Positions 8,077-16,371 of a stretch of 64,000 nucleotides of DNA are shown piece after piece. Both the position numbers and the translations under genes were made by a program. The notes under the pieces are model-generated. The model was not told the origin of the DNA, ran no database searches, and saw nothing but the letters and a program-made list of their open reading frames with translations. Positions within the stretch are counted from its first letter, which is position 1; every line of letters starts with the position of its first letter. The stretch comes from Acetobacter sp. 46_36 (lineage in GTDB: Bacteria > Pseudomonadota > Alphaproteobacteria > RF32 > CAG-239): positions 349,599 through 413,598 of the forward strand of contig MNTT01000016.1 in assembly GCA_001917135.1 (NCBI GenBank), given 5' to 3'.

Positions 8077-9777
8077 ATGATGGCAGGGGAAAAGCGGCAG
8101 ATGACAAGCGGCAGCAAAGCTGTAAAAACAGCTGCCGTAACTTCTGCTGCGCCTCAAAATTTCGAAAAAAATCCGGCTCAGCCCCACAGGCAAGAGATTG
8201 GCCCGGCTGCGATTTACAAAGCGGCCTGCATCTATCTGTCCCTGCCGCTGTTTATTTTTCTCGGCGGCTGGCTGGACGGCGGCTGGGCGGCTTTGTTTCT
8301 GCTGCTGACAGCAACGGCTTTTTACAAAATGTACACCGGCATTTCCTGTCAGACGCATCTTGACGCTTCCACCCAGACATCTGCAGACATTTCCTGTAAA
8401 ACGAATGCCGGCATTTCCGCTGACGAAGCGGTAAACATCCCCTCTCCCTTTGGAATCGGCAGAGGAACTGCGCTCGGACTGCTGACACTGGCTGCCGGAT
8501 GGTGTTTTTTTGCCGGAATCGGCTATTTCTATTACCAGTCGTTCGATTACCATTTCCGTAATGCGGTTTTTCGGGATTTAATCAGTTACGACTGGCCGGT
8601 TTTTTATGACAAAGCAGATACACCACTGGTCTATTATATGGGGTTTTGGCTGGTTCCGGCCGCTCTTGCAAAGCTCAGCGCTCCACTGATACAAAACGCC
8701 TATATCAATTTTTTGGCGGCAAATATATATTTATACATTTATGCGGTTATCGGAACAGCTTTGATTTTTATGCTGCTGGCAGCAGCAGCCAAAGCACGCG
8801 GCCGGAAACAGGTTTTGGCCGCAGCATTGGCTTTCGTTTTATTTTCGGGGCTGGACATTATCGGCATTATCTTTTTCCGGACGCAGCCGCAGCCTTTTGC
8901 CTTTCACCTTGACTGGTGGGCGACGTTTATCCAATATTCTTCCTTTTCTACCGGAATGTTCTGGGTCTTTAACCAGTTTATCCCGACCGCACTGCTGACG
9001 CTTCTTATCTTCAACGGGCGCAATATCCGCCATTTCGGCTTTTTGATTGCTCTGGCGTTGTTTTTTGCCCCCTATCCGGCGGCAGGAATCGGTATTTTTA
9101 TGATTGCCTATGCCGGAAAAGAACTGTTGCAAAGCAAATGCAGAAAGCGGTTTATCGCCGAAGAAATCTTCTCCGTTCCCAATATCGTCGGCGTTTTTTG
9201 GCTGCTGCCGCTTTTGGTGCTCTATTTTATGACCAATACCGAGGGAATGGACAAGCTATGGTATGTTTTTGACTACACAACCCCGCTGCGGCTGATTATC
9301 TTTATGATTTTGGAATTTTTGCTTTATGCTGCAATCTTGGCACCGAGTTACTGCCGCAGCGTGTTTTTTACAACTGCCGTCCTGTCGCTCTGCCTTATCC
9401 CTTTTTTCCGGCTTGACGAACAGAACAATTTTTGTATGCGGGCTTCAATTCCGGCTCTTATCATCTTAAGCGTATACGTTATCCGTTTTCTTCTACATTG
9501 TTTTCATAACCGGCGAGGCATTATCTCCGGCGTGCTGCTAATTCTGCTTCTGGCTGTCGGCAGCGCAACGCCGCTTACGGAATTCTACCGCGGCATTCAT
9601 TATACCCGAAAAGCCGGACGCCTTGCGCTGACTGCCGATGAAATTTACACTCTGAACAAACCCTTTGTCCGGATGCCTGTCTTTGGGTGGAGCGCGAACC
9701 ATCAGTTTACGGCAAAGAACTACAGGACGGACATATTCTGGCAGTTTCTGGCGACAAAAAACCGGACGGAACAATAA
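8077..9777 (+). CDS. polytopic membrane protein of unknown function
   Basis: The protein is about 566 residues with around ten or more hydrophobic segments after a charged N-terminal tail of about 45 residues. The periplasmic-looking loop after the third segment (YYQSFDYHFRNAVFRD, then a tyrosine-rich stretch) resembles the layout of GT-C type glycosyltransferases, but I see no family-defining motif. The frame opens at 8062, but the best SD (GGAGG at 8067-8071) lies inside it, so the ATG at 8077 or 8080 is the likelier start. It follows the terC-like gene by about 23 bases and may be co-transcribed. Confidence 0.65.
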   Translation: MMAGEKRQMTSGSKAVKTAAVTSAAPQNFEKNPAQPHRQEIGPAAIYKAACIYLSLPLFIFLGGWLDGGWAALFLLLTATAFYKMYTGISCQTHLDASTQTSADISCKTNAGISADEAVNIPSPFGIGRGTALGLLTLAAGWCFFAGIGYFYYQSFDYHFRNAVFRDLISYDWPVFYDKADTPLVYYMGFWLVPAALAKLSAPLIQNAYINFLAANIYLYIYAVIGTALIFMLLAAAAKARGRKQVLAAALAFVLFSGLDIIGIIFFRTQPQPFAFHLDWWATFIQYSSFSTGMFWVFNQFIPTALLTLLIFNGRNIRHFGFLIALALFFAPYPAAGIGIFMIAYAGKELLQSKCRKRFIAEEIFSVPNIVGVFWLLPLLVLYFMTNTEGMDKLWYVFDYTTPLRLIIFMILEFLLYAAILAPSYCRSVFFTTAVLSLCLIPFFRLDEQNNFCMRASIPALIILSVYVIRFLLHCFHNRRGIISGVLLILLLAVGSATPLTEFYRGIHYTRKAGRLALTADEIYTLNKPFVRMPVFGWSANHQFTAKNYRTDIFWQFLATKNRTEQ

Positions 9778-9919
9778 GGCGGGCACGTTCCGCTTGCTGC
9801 GACAGAGGCTTGCCGAACTATCCGCGATGTTTATTTTGGGCTTATAAGTCTTAAAAAATATTTGACTTTGCCTATATATCATAGATATTGGGAAAAGGTT
9901 TAGTTTATAGGGGAAAAAG

Positions 9920-10450
9920 ATGTTGGCATTCCTGATTTTATTATTAACGGCGGCGGGAACTAAAGCGTTTGCAAACCCGGCTTGCGCCGTTTGTACGGTG
10001 GCTGTCGGCGCTTCACTGGAAATTGCCCGGCGCATGGGCGTTGACGACGGGGTTGTCGGCGTCTGGTCGGGAGCGTTTCTGCTTTTGCTCGGCTATTGGA
10101 CGCTGAAGTGGATGGATAAGAAAGGCTGGAACTTTCCGGGGCGGGACTTTACGATTCTGGCTGCTTCGGTGGCAATGATCGGCTTTATTTATATTTCGCA
10201 TCTGGTTTATACGCCGAAGCCGATTTTGTTTTTGTATATTGACCCATTTTTGTTTGCGACAATCTGTGGCGCGCTGGTTCTGCATTATTCTTCGGCGTTT
10301 TATCAGTGGATGAAACGCAAAAACGGCGGACATGCGCACTTTCCGTTTGAGAAAGTTGCTGTACCGGTAGCCGCGCTTGCTTTGACGTCTTGGCTTTTCG
10401 CCTATTTGCAGCTCTGTGCGCCGGCGCTGCCCGACTTAAGCAACATTTAA
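9920..10450 (+). CDS. small membrane protein with CxxC motif after signal segment
   Basis: This 176-residue protein begins with a hydrophobic segment and then CAVCTVAVGASLEIARRMGV, a motif I recognise from a widespread uncharacterised membrane-protein family (CPVCTVAVGAGLGLSR-like). Four or five membrane segments follow. The CxxC pair next to the membrane suggests a redox or metal site, but this is inference. A short AT-rich region upstream (9848-9900) probably holds its promoter. Confidence 0.65.
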   Translation: MLAFLILLLTAAGTKAFANPACAVCTVAVGASLEIARRMGVDDGVVGVWSGAFLLLLGYWTLKWMDKKGWNFPGRDFTILAASVAMIGFIYISHLVYTPKPILFLYIDPFLFATICGALVLHYSSAFYQWMKRKNGGHAHFPFEKVAVPVAALALTSWLFAYLQLCAPALPDLSNI

Positions 10451-10518
10451 CGGGTTAAAACAAGACAAGGCAAATTGAAGGCACCAAAACAGAGAACTGC
10501 AACAAAGGAGAAACAAAG

Positions 10519-11142
10519 ATGAAAAAAGCGGAAAACGTCAAAGAATTCGTGGAACGAATTGACGCGACGAAGAAAGTTAATCCGAAAGACCTGTCATCGG
10601 ACCAGGATTTGACGATTGCGATTATGAACCTGATTTCGATTGAGGAACATTTGGTCTTTTCCGGCGCAAAAACCGGCAAAACATCTTTTTATGACTTAAT
10701 TGAAGACGTGCGCGAAACCCGCAAAAAACTGATGATGAAGATTATTCCGTCGTACGAGGGAGAAGTTTGGTGCATCTCCAAGCACCTGCTGGCCTCGTCC
10801 ATGCGGCTGATGGAAGTCGGCACCAAACAACAGAGCCTCGGCAACAAAGAACAGGCGTACGACCTGTTTAACAAGGCGTATGACCTGTATTGCCTGTTCT
10901 GGGGACTGAATATGAATATGCTGAGCGTGGATGACGTCAAATGGGTGAAAGACAGCGCGGAAGACGTCAAAAGAATCAGCGAGAAAGTTGCAGCGGCAGT
11001 ACCGGCGGAAACCGGAACGGAAACTGTCCGCGAAGCAGCGGAAACCATAGAAACCGGAGAAACGGGAAAAGGCGAGCCGCAGACTGCGTTTGCCAAGATG
11101 AAAGCTTTTGTCCGCAAGGCTGTCGACTGTTGCATTGAGTAA
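10519..11142 (+). CDS. hypothetical helical cytosolic protein
   Basis: This 207-residue protein has no signal or membrane segment and appears almost entirely helical. A middle part (residues about 70-150) is followed by an Ala/Glu/Thr-rich linker (about 158-190) and a basic end. AAAGGAGAAACAAAG precedes the start. No family is recognised. It ends before a strong GC-rich hairpin shared with the convergent gene at 11229. Confidence 0.6.
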   Translation: MKKAENVKEFVERIDATKKVNPKDLSSDQDLTIAIMNLISIEEHLVFSGAKTGKTSFYDLIEDVRETRKKLMMKIIPSYEGEVWCISKHLLASSMRLMEVGTKQQSLGNKEQAYDLFNKAYDLYCLFWGLNMNMLSVDDVKWVKDSAEDVKRISEKVAAAVPAETGTETVREAAETIETGETGKGEPQTAFAKMKAFVRKAVDCCIE

Positions 11143-11173
11143 AACGACGGAAAATTATTGCTGTTCATAACAA

Positions 11174-11203
11174 ACATCCCCGGAAACCAAGCTCCGGGGA
11201 TGT
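11174..11203. terminator. hairpin between convergent genes
   Basis: A perfect 10-base stem (ACATCCCCGG / CCGGGGATGT) with a 10-base loop lies between the stops of two convergent genes. No long T run follows on either side, so it may act as a rho-assisted or weak bidirectional terminator. Confidence 0.6.
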
Positions 11204-11228
11204 GTTGTGTATAATGAAATGAGTGGTT

Positions 11229-11624
11229 TTAATAAGAACTGACGAAACTTTTTCGAGCTGCGAGAAGCGGCGCTGCCAATTCTTTTGCGTTATGCTCCTT
11301 TTCCTTAGCCGTAATGAATTTATTCATCTCAGCCTTAAAAAATTTAACGCCTTTGTTTTTGTTAATCTGCTGATATTTGTCAGCCGCCATGTTAACGCAA
11401 TCCTGATGCGAGGTTCGCAGCCCCTGCCCCGCATTAAATTTCGCAACCTGTGCATTTAGGGCAACGACCAAATCATTATCCCGCACATTTTGCAGGCGAT
11501 TTTTCAGGGTATCTTTATCCATTGTTTTGTCCAACAATTCAAAGATATCTTTTGATGAACGGCACCCTTCCAGCGAGGCGACAAACTCTTTTCCGTTCAG
11601 TTCTTTCTTAACTTCCTTGCTCAT
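11229..11624 (-). CDS. hypothetical small cytosolic protein
   Basis: This 131-residue, lysine-rich, mostly helical protein has no signal peptide and no recognised domain. AGGAGGAGCTGGCC stands before the ATG, giving a strong ribosome-binding site. It is convergent with the gene at 10519 and separated from ispA by a duplicated ispA tail. Confidence 0.55.
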   Translation of the reverse strand: MSKEVKKELNGKEFVASLEGCRSSKDIFELLDKTMDKDTLKNRLQNVRDNDLVVALNAQVAKFNAGQGLRTSHQDCVNMAADKYQQINKNKGVKFFKAEMNKFITAKEKEHNAKELAAPLLAARKSFVSSY

Positions 11625-11737
11625 GGCCAGCTCCTCCTATAATAATTTTCTTCTGTTTATATTTGGAGTATAGCAGAATTTTGTCCGCTTGGCAAGGGAT
11701 TTTGTTACCAAAATGTCATATTTTTAACGGCTGGAGG

Positions 11738-11824
11738 TTAAAAAATATCTTGACAGCATTTTCAAAGGTGAGAGGAGGCTTTTCAGTGGTTGCGGGTCAA
11801 AAAATATCTTGACAGCATTTTCAG
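11738..11824. repeat. duplicated 25-base tail of ispA
   Basis: The run AAAAAATATCTTGACAGCA followed by TTTTCA occurs twice, once within the ispA stop-proximal codons (from about 11799) and once 60 bases further downstream (from about 11739). It looks like a short tandem duplication that left a copy of the KMLSRYFLT codons outside the gene. Confidence 0.7.
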
Positions 11825-12709
11825 GTTTGCGGCGGCAGAACCGAACGGAATCAGCAGCGTTTCTGCTTCATCTATAAGATTTCCGGCAATCCTGCGGGCT
11901 TTTTCCACGCCGTAAATGCTGACAAAATTCAGCTTGTGCTGCGCCTTGTCTTTTTTCAGCGTTTTGCCGACCAGCTTTTCATCGCCTTCAACATCAAGTA
12001 TGTCGTCGGTTATCTGGAATGCGATTCCCAGATTGCGGGAAAAGCGTACCAGCGTTTCGCGTTCGGCGGCAGACGCTCCGCCAAGAACGGCGCCGGCTTC
12101 GCACGGATACCGCAGCAGGCAGCCGGTTTTTAACTCTTCCGTATGGCGGATAATGGCTTCGGGATTGGCAAAATCCTGATGAGAATCGGTGTACAAATCC
12201 AAAACCTGTCCGGAAATCATCCCGTTAAACGCACCGGCGGCACGCGACAACAGAAGCGTCAGTTCAACTTTTTTCGCATCGGAAACCGGCGTCGTGTTCA
12301 GAATTTCAAACGCGTAAGTCAGCAGCCCGTCGCCGGCAAGTATCGCCGTCGCTTCGTCAAAAGCCCGATGACAGGTCGGCTTACCGCGGCGCAGGTCGTC
12401 GTTATCCATCGCCGGCAAATCGTCATGTATCAGGGAATAGGTGTGAAGCATTTCCAACGACGCGGCAACAGGAAACGCCGTTTCATAATCCACGCCGAAC
12501 AGCCCGGCCGTTTCATGCAGCAAAAACGGGCGCAGACGCTTGCCGCCATTCAGAATACTATAACGCATCGCAGCAACGGCCTTCTGTTCCGGAGCTTCGG
12601 ATACAGGAAAATAAGTTTCGAGTTTTTGATTAAACTTTCGGGTATAAGCGGATAAAACGGTTTCAATTTCAGTCATGGCAGTTCCGATAACAGTTACGAT
12701 TTCAAGCAT
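11783..12709 (-). CDS. ispA: farnesyl/geranyl diphosphate synthase
   Basis: This 308-residue all-helical prenyl synthase has both aspartate-rich motifs: DDLPAMDND (first) and QITDDILDVEGD (second). GGKRLRP near residue 55 binds isopentenyl diphosphate. It makes C15 (or C10) diphosphate for quinones and undecaprenyl lipid. The start may be at 12709 or at an internal ATG at 12676 (MTEIETVL). It lies downstream of xseB, as in many proteobacteria, and would be the last gene of the cysS operon. Confidence 0.9.
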   Translation of the reverse strand: MLEIVTVIGTAMTEIETVLSAYTRKFNQKLETYFPVSEAPEQKAVAAMRYSILNGGKRLRPFLLHETAGLFGVDYETAFPVAASLEMLHTYSLIHDDLPAMDNDDLRRGKPTCHRAFDEATAILAGDGLLTYAFEILNTTPVSDAKKVELTLLLSRAAGAFNGMISGQVLDLYTDSHQDFANPEAIIRHTEELKTGCLLRYPCEAGAVLGGASAAERETLVRFSRNLGIAFQITDDILDVEGDEKLVGKTLKKDKAQHKLNFVSIYGVEKARRIAGNLIDEAETLLIPFGSAAANLKMLSRYFLTRNH

Positions 12710-12766
12710 TTTCCCTTTTTATTATGAGAAGAGAATGTTTTCCTGACGAGAGAAGCGGCGAATCTA

Positions 12767-13066
12767 TCAACCCTCTGCATTATCCAACGGTACCGTGGAC
12801 AAAGTGCCGTCTTTGCTGATTTCGATTTTTTCCACTTTCAGGGCGGCGGCGGCAAGCCGGTCGGAACAAAGCTTTTTCAGCGCAACGGCCTTTTCATAGG
12901 CAGCGACGGCGTCGTCCAGCTTTATGCGTCCGCTTTCCAGTTCGCGGACAATGGATTCAAGCTTTGCCAGAGCATCCTCAAAACTCATATTTTGCAGTTC
13001 GGCGGCAGGATCGGACACGGTATTTTCCGCACCGGCAGTTTCCGTATTTTTCATTTCTTCCGTCAT
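12767..13066 (-). CDS. xseB: exodeoxyribonuclease VII small subunit
   Basis: This 99-residue protein has the XseB core SFEDALAKLESIVRELESGRIKLDDAVAAYEKAVALKK, a two-helix domain that assembles around XseA. The Glu/Ala N-terminal tail is extra. It is placed 3 bases after the SDR gene and before ispA, the common xseB-ispA order. xseA is not in this window. Confidence 0.93.
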   Translation of the reverse strand: MTEEMKNTETAGAENTVSDPAAELQNMSFEDALAKLESIVRELESGRIKLDDAVAAYEKAVALKKLCSDRLAAAALKVEKIEISKDGTLSTVPLDNAEG

Positions 13067-13069
13067 ATT

Positions 13070-13747
13070 TCATCTCCTTATTGATTGATAGCTTCCGGCC
13101 ATAAAACCGCCGTCAACGATAATGTCCTGCCCGCTGATAAACGTATTTCCCGGGTTGCCCAGGAAAAATACGGTACGGGCGATATCTTCCGGTTCGGCCA
13201 AACGGTTAATTGCCGTTTTGGCGGCAAGTTCGGCACGCTTGGCCTCGTTATTGTTATTTTGAAACATCTGCGTATTGACAAAACCGGGCGACACGGTGTT
13301 GCATAACACGTTATACGGCCCGTATTCCAATGCCAGAGTCTTTACCAGTCCGACCAGTGCGTGCTTGGAACTGGCATACGCCGCACGCCCTTCGCGGGAA
13401 ATTGATGCGTACAGCGAACCGATGCCGACGATATAACCGCCGTGTTCCTTAAAATACGCATCATTGGCTTTGACGATTTCCAGCAGCGATATATAATTGA
13501 CATACTGGGTTTTCATAAACTCTTCCAACGGAATTTCGGCAGCGGGCAGCGGACGGTTATAGCCGGCGCAGTGAATGATGACGTCAAATTCGGACCGGTG
13601 CGACGAAAACCAGTCGTGTATCGCCGACATATCCGACAAGTCCAGTTCCGTACTGCGGGGAGCGACGACTTCGTAGCCGCTGTGCAGATAAAGTTCTTTT
13701 ATTGCGCCGCCGATACCGCCGCCGGCTCCGGTTATAAATGCCCGCAT
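13070..13747 (-). CDS. short-chain dehydrogenase/reductase
   Basis: This 225-residue classical SDR has the cofactor motif GAGGGIGGAI at residues 7-16, a NAG-like CAGYN, Ser and the YASSK active-site pair, and the PGFVNT loop. Substrate is unknown. It is similar to FabG/3-oxoacyl reductases in layout but could be a sugar or alcohol dehydrogenase. It lies between cysS and xseB with very short gaps, so it is in the cysS operon. Confidence 0.88.
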   Translation of the reverse strand: MRAFITGAGGGIGGAIKELYLHSGYEVVAPRSTELDLSDMSAIHDWFSSHRSEFDVIIHCAGYNRPLPAAEIPLEEFMKTQYVNYISLLEIVKANDAYFKEHGGYIVGIGSLYASISREGRAAYASSKHALVGLVKTLALEYGPYNVLCNTVSPGFVNTQMFQNNNNEAKRAELAAKTAINRLAEPEDIARTVFFLGNPGNTFISGQDIIVDGGFMAGSYQSIRR

Positions 13748-13758
13748 ACCGTCTCCTT

Positions 13759-15189
13759 TCAGAGTTTTATCAGTTCAATCTGCTTATTCGGCAAATCCTT
13801 GACACCGACGCCCAAAGCCGCCAGCCGGTCGCGGATTTCATCCGACTTCGCCCAGTCTTTCGCCGCGCGCGCCGCAGCCCTTTGTTCCAACAAAGCGGTT
13901 ATTTCCGGCGTTACTTCCACAGTCTGTGCCTGTTTGGGGGCAACATCTTTCAGAAATAAGTGCAATACGCTGTCAACGTGCATTAAAAACGCCAGGCGGA
14001 GCGCTGCCGATTTGCTGTTGTCCTTCACAACGCTCCACATATAGGAAAGCGCCACCGGGGTTTTCAAATCGTCAAACAAATAGCCGTCAAACTCTCCGAC
14101 CAGCTGCGCCAGCGCCTTTTCTTCTTCCGATGACAAATTCTTGGCACCGGCTTCGGCTTTGAAAGAGGCGACATAGTCGGCCAGGTTTTCATACGCCTTT
14201 TTGGCGGCATCCATCGCCTCGTCGGAGAAAATTGCCGAACTGCGATAATGCGACGTCAGGCAGAAATATTTATAATGTACCGGAACCCACCCCTTTTCCT
14301 TCAGCGTATCCAATGTCAGAAAACCGCCTTTGGACTTGCTCATCTTGCCGGACTTGTTGTTCAGAAATTCCATGTGCACCCAGAAATTCACCCATTCATG
14401 ACCGAGGTGCGCTTCACTCTGGGCAATCTCGTTTTCGTGGTGAACCGGAATATGGTCTATGCCGCCGCAATGGATATCTATGCGTTCGCCGAGATATTTG
14501 GTCGACATAGCGGAACATTCAATGTGCCACCCCGGATACCCCCTGCCCCACGGGCTGTCCCACTGCAAAATCTGATTCTCAAACTTGGAGGACGTGAACC
14601 ATAACACGAAATCCGACGGATTACGCTTGTTCAAATCCTGCTCGGTACGGGCGCCGTGTTTCAAATCTTCGCGGTTCTGACCGGAAAGGCAGCCGTATTT
14701 GGGAAACTTTGCCGTGTCAAAATAAACGTTGCCATTGGAAATGTAAGCAAAACCCTTGTCTTCCAAATCTTTGACAAAGTCAATCATCTCCTGTATATGT
14801 TCGGTTGCCCGGCAGACGACCGTCGGACGGGTAAGCCCCAGTTCAGCGGTATGGCGGAAGAAAGCATCCTCATACATTCTGGCTATTTCAAGAACACTCT
14901 TTTTTTCGCGTTCGGCCGCAACCTGCATTTTATCTTCGCCCTCGTCGCCGTCGCTCGTCAGGTGCCCGACGTCGGTTACATTCATCACATGTTTGACTTT
15001 GTAGCCGGCCAGTTTCAGCGTATTCACCAGCAAATCTTCAAAAATATAAGTGCGGAGATTGCCGATATGCGCATAATTATATACGGTCGGGCCACAGCAA
15101 TACATCGTTACCAACGGCGGATTTAAGGGTTTAAACTCATCCTTGCTGCGGGTCCGGGTATTGTATAAATATACGCTCATTATCATCAT
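13759..15189 (-). CDS. cysS: cysteinyl-tRNA synthetase
   Basis: This 476-residue class I synthetase has the zinc cysteine in MYCCGPTVYN, the HIGN signature (AHIGNLRTY), the zinc site around HIECSAMS and HCGGIDHIPVHHENE, and the KMSKSKG loop. It charges tRNA-Cys. The start is probably MSVYLYN at residue 4 of the open frame. Just upstream is a 15-residue ORF with four tandem Cys codons and a terminator, so its expression is likely set by tRNA-Cys charging. First large gene of the cysS-SDR-xseB-ispA operon. Confidence 0.96.
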   Translation of the reverse strand: MMIMSVYLYNTRTRSKDEFKPLNPPLVTMYCCGPTVYNYAHIGNLRTYIFEDLLVNTLKLAGYKVKHVMNVTDVGHLTSDGDEGEDKMQVAAEREKKSVLEIARMYEDAFFRHTAELGLTRPTVVCRATEHIQEMIDFVKDLEDKGFAYISNGNVYFDTAKFPKYGCLSGQNREDLKHGARTEQDLNKRNPSDFVLWFTSSKFENQILQWDSPWGRGYPGWHIECSAMSTKYLGERIDIHCGGIDHIPVHHENEIAQSEAHLGHEWVNFWVHMEFLNNKSGKMSKSKGGFLTLDTLKEKGWVPVHYKYFCLTSHYRSSAIFSDEAMDAAKKAYENLADYVASFKAEAGAKNLSSEEEKALAQLVGEFDGYLFDDLKTPVALSYMWSVVKDNSKSAALRLAFLMHVDSVLHLFLKDVAPKQAQTVEVTPEITALLEQRAAARAAKDWAKSDEIRDRLAALGVGVKDLPNKQIELIKL

Positions 15190-15205
15190 CCTTATGTTTT
15201 AAGTT

Positions 15206-15236
15206 AAAAAAAGAGGCAGTCTTGCGCAGCTGCCTC
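15206..15236 (-). terminator. intrinsic terminator of the cysS leader (attenuator)
   Basis: On the minus strand a GAGGCAG/CTGCCTC stem with a 10-base loop is followed by seven T. It lies between the Cys-rich leader ORF and cysS, so it would stop transcription before cysS. The GGCAGC of its first arm can instead pair with GCTGCC about 30 bases upstream, giving an alternative antiterminator. Confidence 0.75.
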
Positions 15237-15276
15237 GTTTGTTTTTTCCAGCTGAAACCAGCTCCGGCAGCAGGGC

Positions 15277-15324
15277 TTAGGAGTTGCAGCAACAACAGAA
15301 GCTGATTACAGTTACGGTCAACAT
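15277..15324 (-). CDS. cysteine leader peptide upstream of cysS
   Basis: This 15-codon ORF reads MLTVTVISFCCCCNS and is preceded by AAAGAGGAAA. Four consecutive Cys codons (TGT TGT TGC TGC) lie near its end. The stop codon lies about 40 bases before the terminator hairpin at 15206-15236. The layout is that of a transcription-attenuation leader: ribosome stalling at Cys codons when charged tRNA-Cys is scarce would favour an antiterminator. The product itself is presumably not functional. That it regulates cysS is inference from the layout; the sequence elements are directly visible. Confidence 0.75.
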   Translation of the reverse strand: MLTVTVISFCCCCNS

Positions 15325-15413
15325 TTTCCTCTTTATTCCTTTCAGGCGAATTTGAACGATTTCAGCAGCTCTGACAAGCAGAAGCCGAGAAAACGGTTCG
15401 CTGTTGGTGTTTT

Positions 15414-15442
15414 AGTTTGACCTGTTTTAGCGGCCTTGTCAA
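15414..15442 (-). promoter_or_regulatory. putative promoter of the cysS leader
   Basis: On the minus strand a consensus TTGACA (15437-15442) is followed after 17 bases by CAAACT (15414-15419), a weak -10. Transcription would begin roughly 80 bases before the leader ATG. Confidence 0.4.
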
Positions 15443-15559
15443 GCCCCTATTCCCAACATTGCGCAATTTTGTCGGTTTGTGTATTTTGTTGCGCAGTGCA
15501 TTCGGTGAGCCCGAACTTTAAGCAAAACTGCATATTTGCAGGAATCAGGGTTTCCTTTT

Positions 15560-16366
15560 TTAAGCCAGAAGACGCTGCAATTCGCCAAGCCCAGGTTCGT
15601 CGGTCAGGTCAATTTTCAGGGCTGACACGGTTATGCTATCTTTAATGGCGGCACAATCGTCAGGGTAACGCCCCGCAGCGGGAACGCCCTCGAGCGAATC
15701 GGCTTTCAGGCGGCCATTCTCTATCGTGCCGGGCGTAAACCGGCGGCTGCCGTGGCGGCAAACGGTTATCCCTTTCAGCTGTTCAAACGGCACATTGGGA
15801 AAATTGATGTTAATCAGCGTATCAGCGCCGAAAGTCCCGCGGCAAATTTTTTGCAGCAGGCCGGGAAGATATTTTTCCGCCATCTGCCAGTTGACAACTT
15901 CCGCGCCGTCTACCAGCTGCGACACGGCTATTGACGGTATGCCGTGCAAAATCCCTTCTACCGCAACGCCGATTGTGCCGGAATAGGTTATGTCATCGGC
16001 AATGTTGCGGCCGTTGTTTATGCCTGAAATAATCAAATCCGGTTTTTTATCTGCCAATATCATATTCAAGGCGATACGGACACAGTCGCTCGGCGTACCG
16101 TCGACGGCATAATGCCGTTCGGAAACTTTAACAACGTCATTGGGAAACGCATCTACCGAACTGTGCCCCTGCATGCTGCGCAGCTTATCTGACGTGATGG
16201 CGTGGCTGGCACCGCTCTTTTCGTTTTTCGGTGCGACAACCCAGACGTCACTGCTCAGTTTTAGCAATTCCTGTTCCAAAAGTTTGATACCGCGCGCATC
16301 TATGCCGTCATCGTTAGACAGCAGAATCCGGCAACGGCTTAAGTCGTCAAGCGGTTTAAAGTGCAT
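15560..16366 (-). CDS. surE: 5'/3'-nucleotidase SurE
   Basis: This 268-residue protein begins with the SurE active-site signature LLSNDDGIDARG (residues 15-26, metal ligands D19 and D20), followed by KNEKSGASHAIT and the SGINNGRNIADDITYSGTIGVAVEG metal and phosphate site. It dephosphorylates nucleoside monophosphates in stationary-phase survival. Unusually it is not beside pcm. The gene upstream, 5 bases away, is a zeta-toxin-like P-loop protein. Confidence 0.95.
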   Translation of the reverse strand: MHFKPLDDLSRCRILLSNDDGIDARGIKLLEQELLKLSSDVWVVAPKNEKSGASHAITSDKLRSMQGHSSVDAFPNDVVKVSERHYAVDGTPSDCVRIALNMILADKKPDLIISGINNGRNIADDITYSGTIGVAVEGILHGIPSIAVSQLVDGAEVVNWQMAEKYLPGLLQKICRGTFGADTLININFPNVPFEQLKGITVCRHGSRRFTPGTIENGRLKADSLEGVPAAGRYPDDCAAIKDSITVSALKIDLTDEPGLGELQRLLA

Positions 16367-16371
16367 CTATG

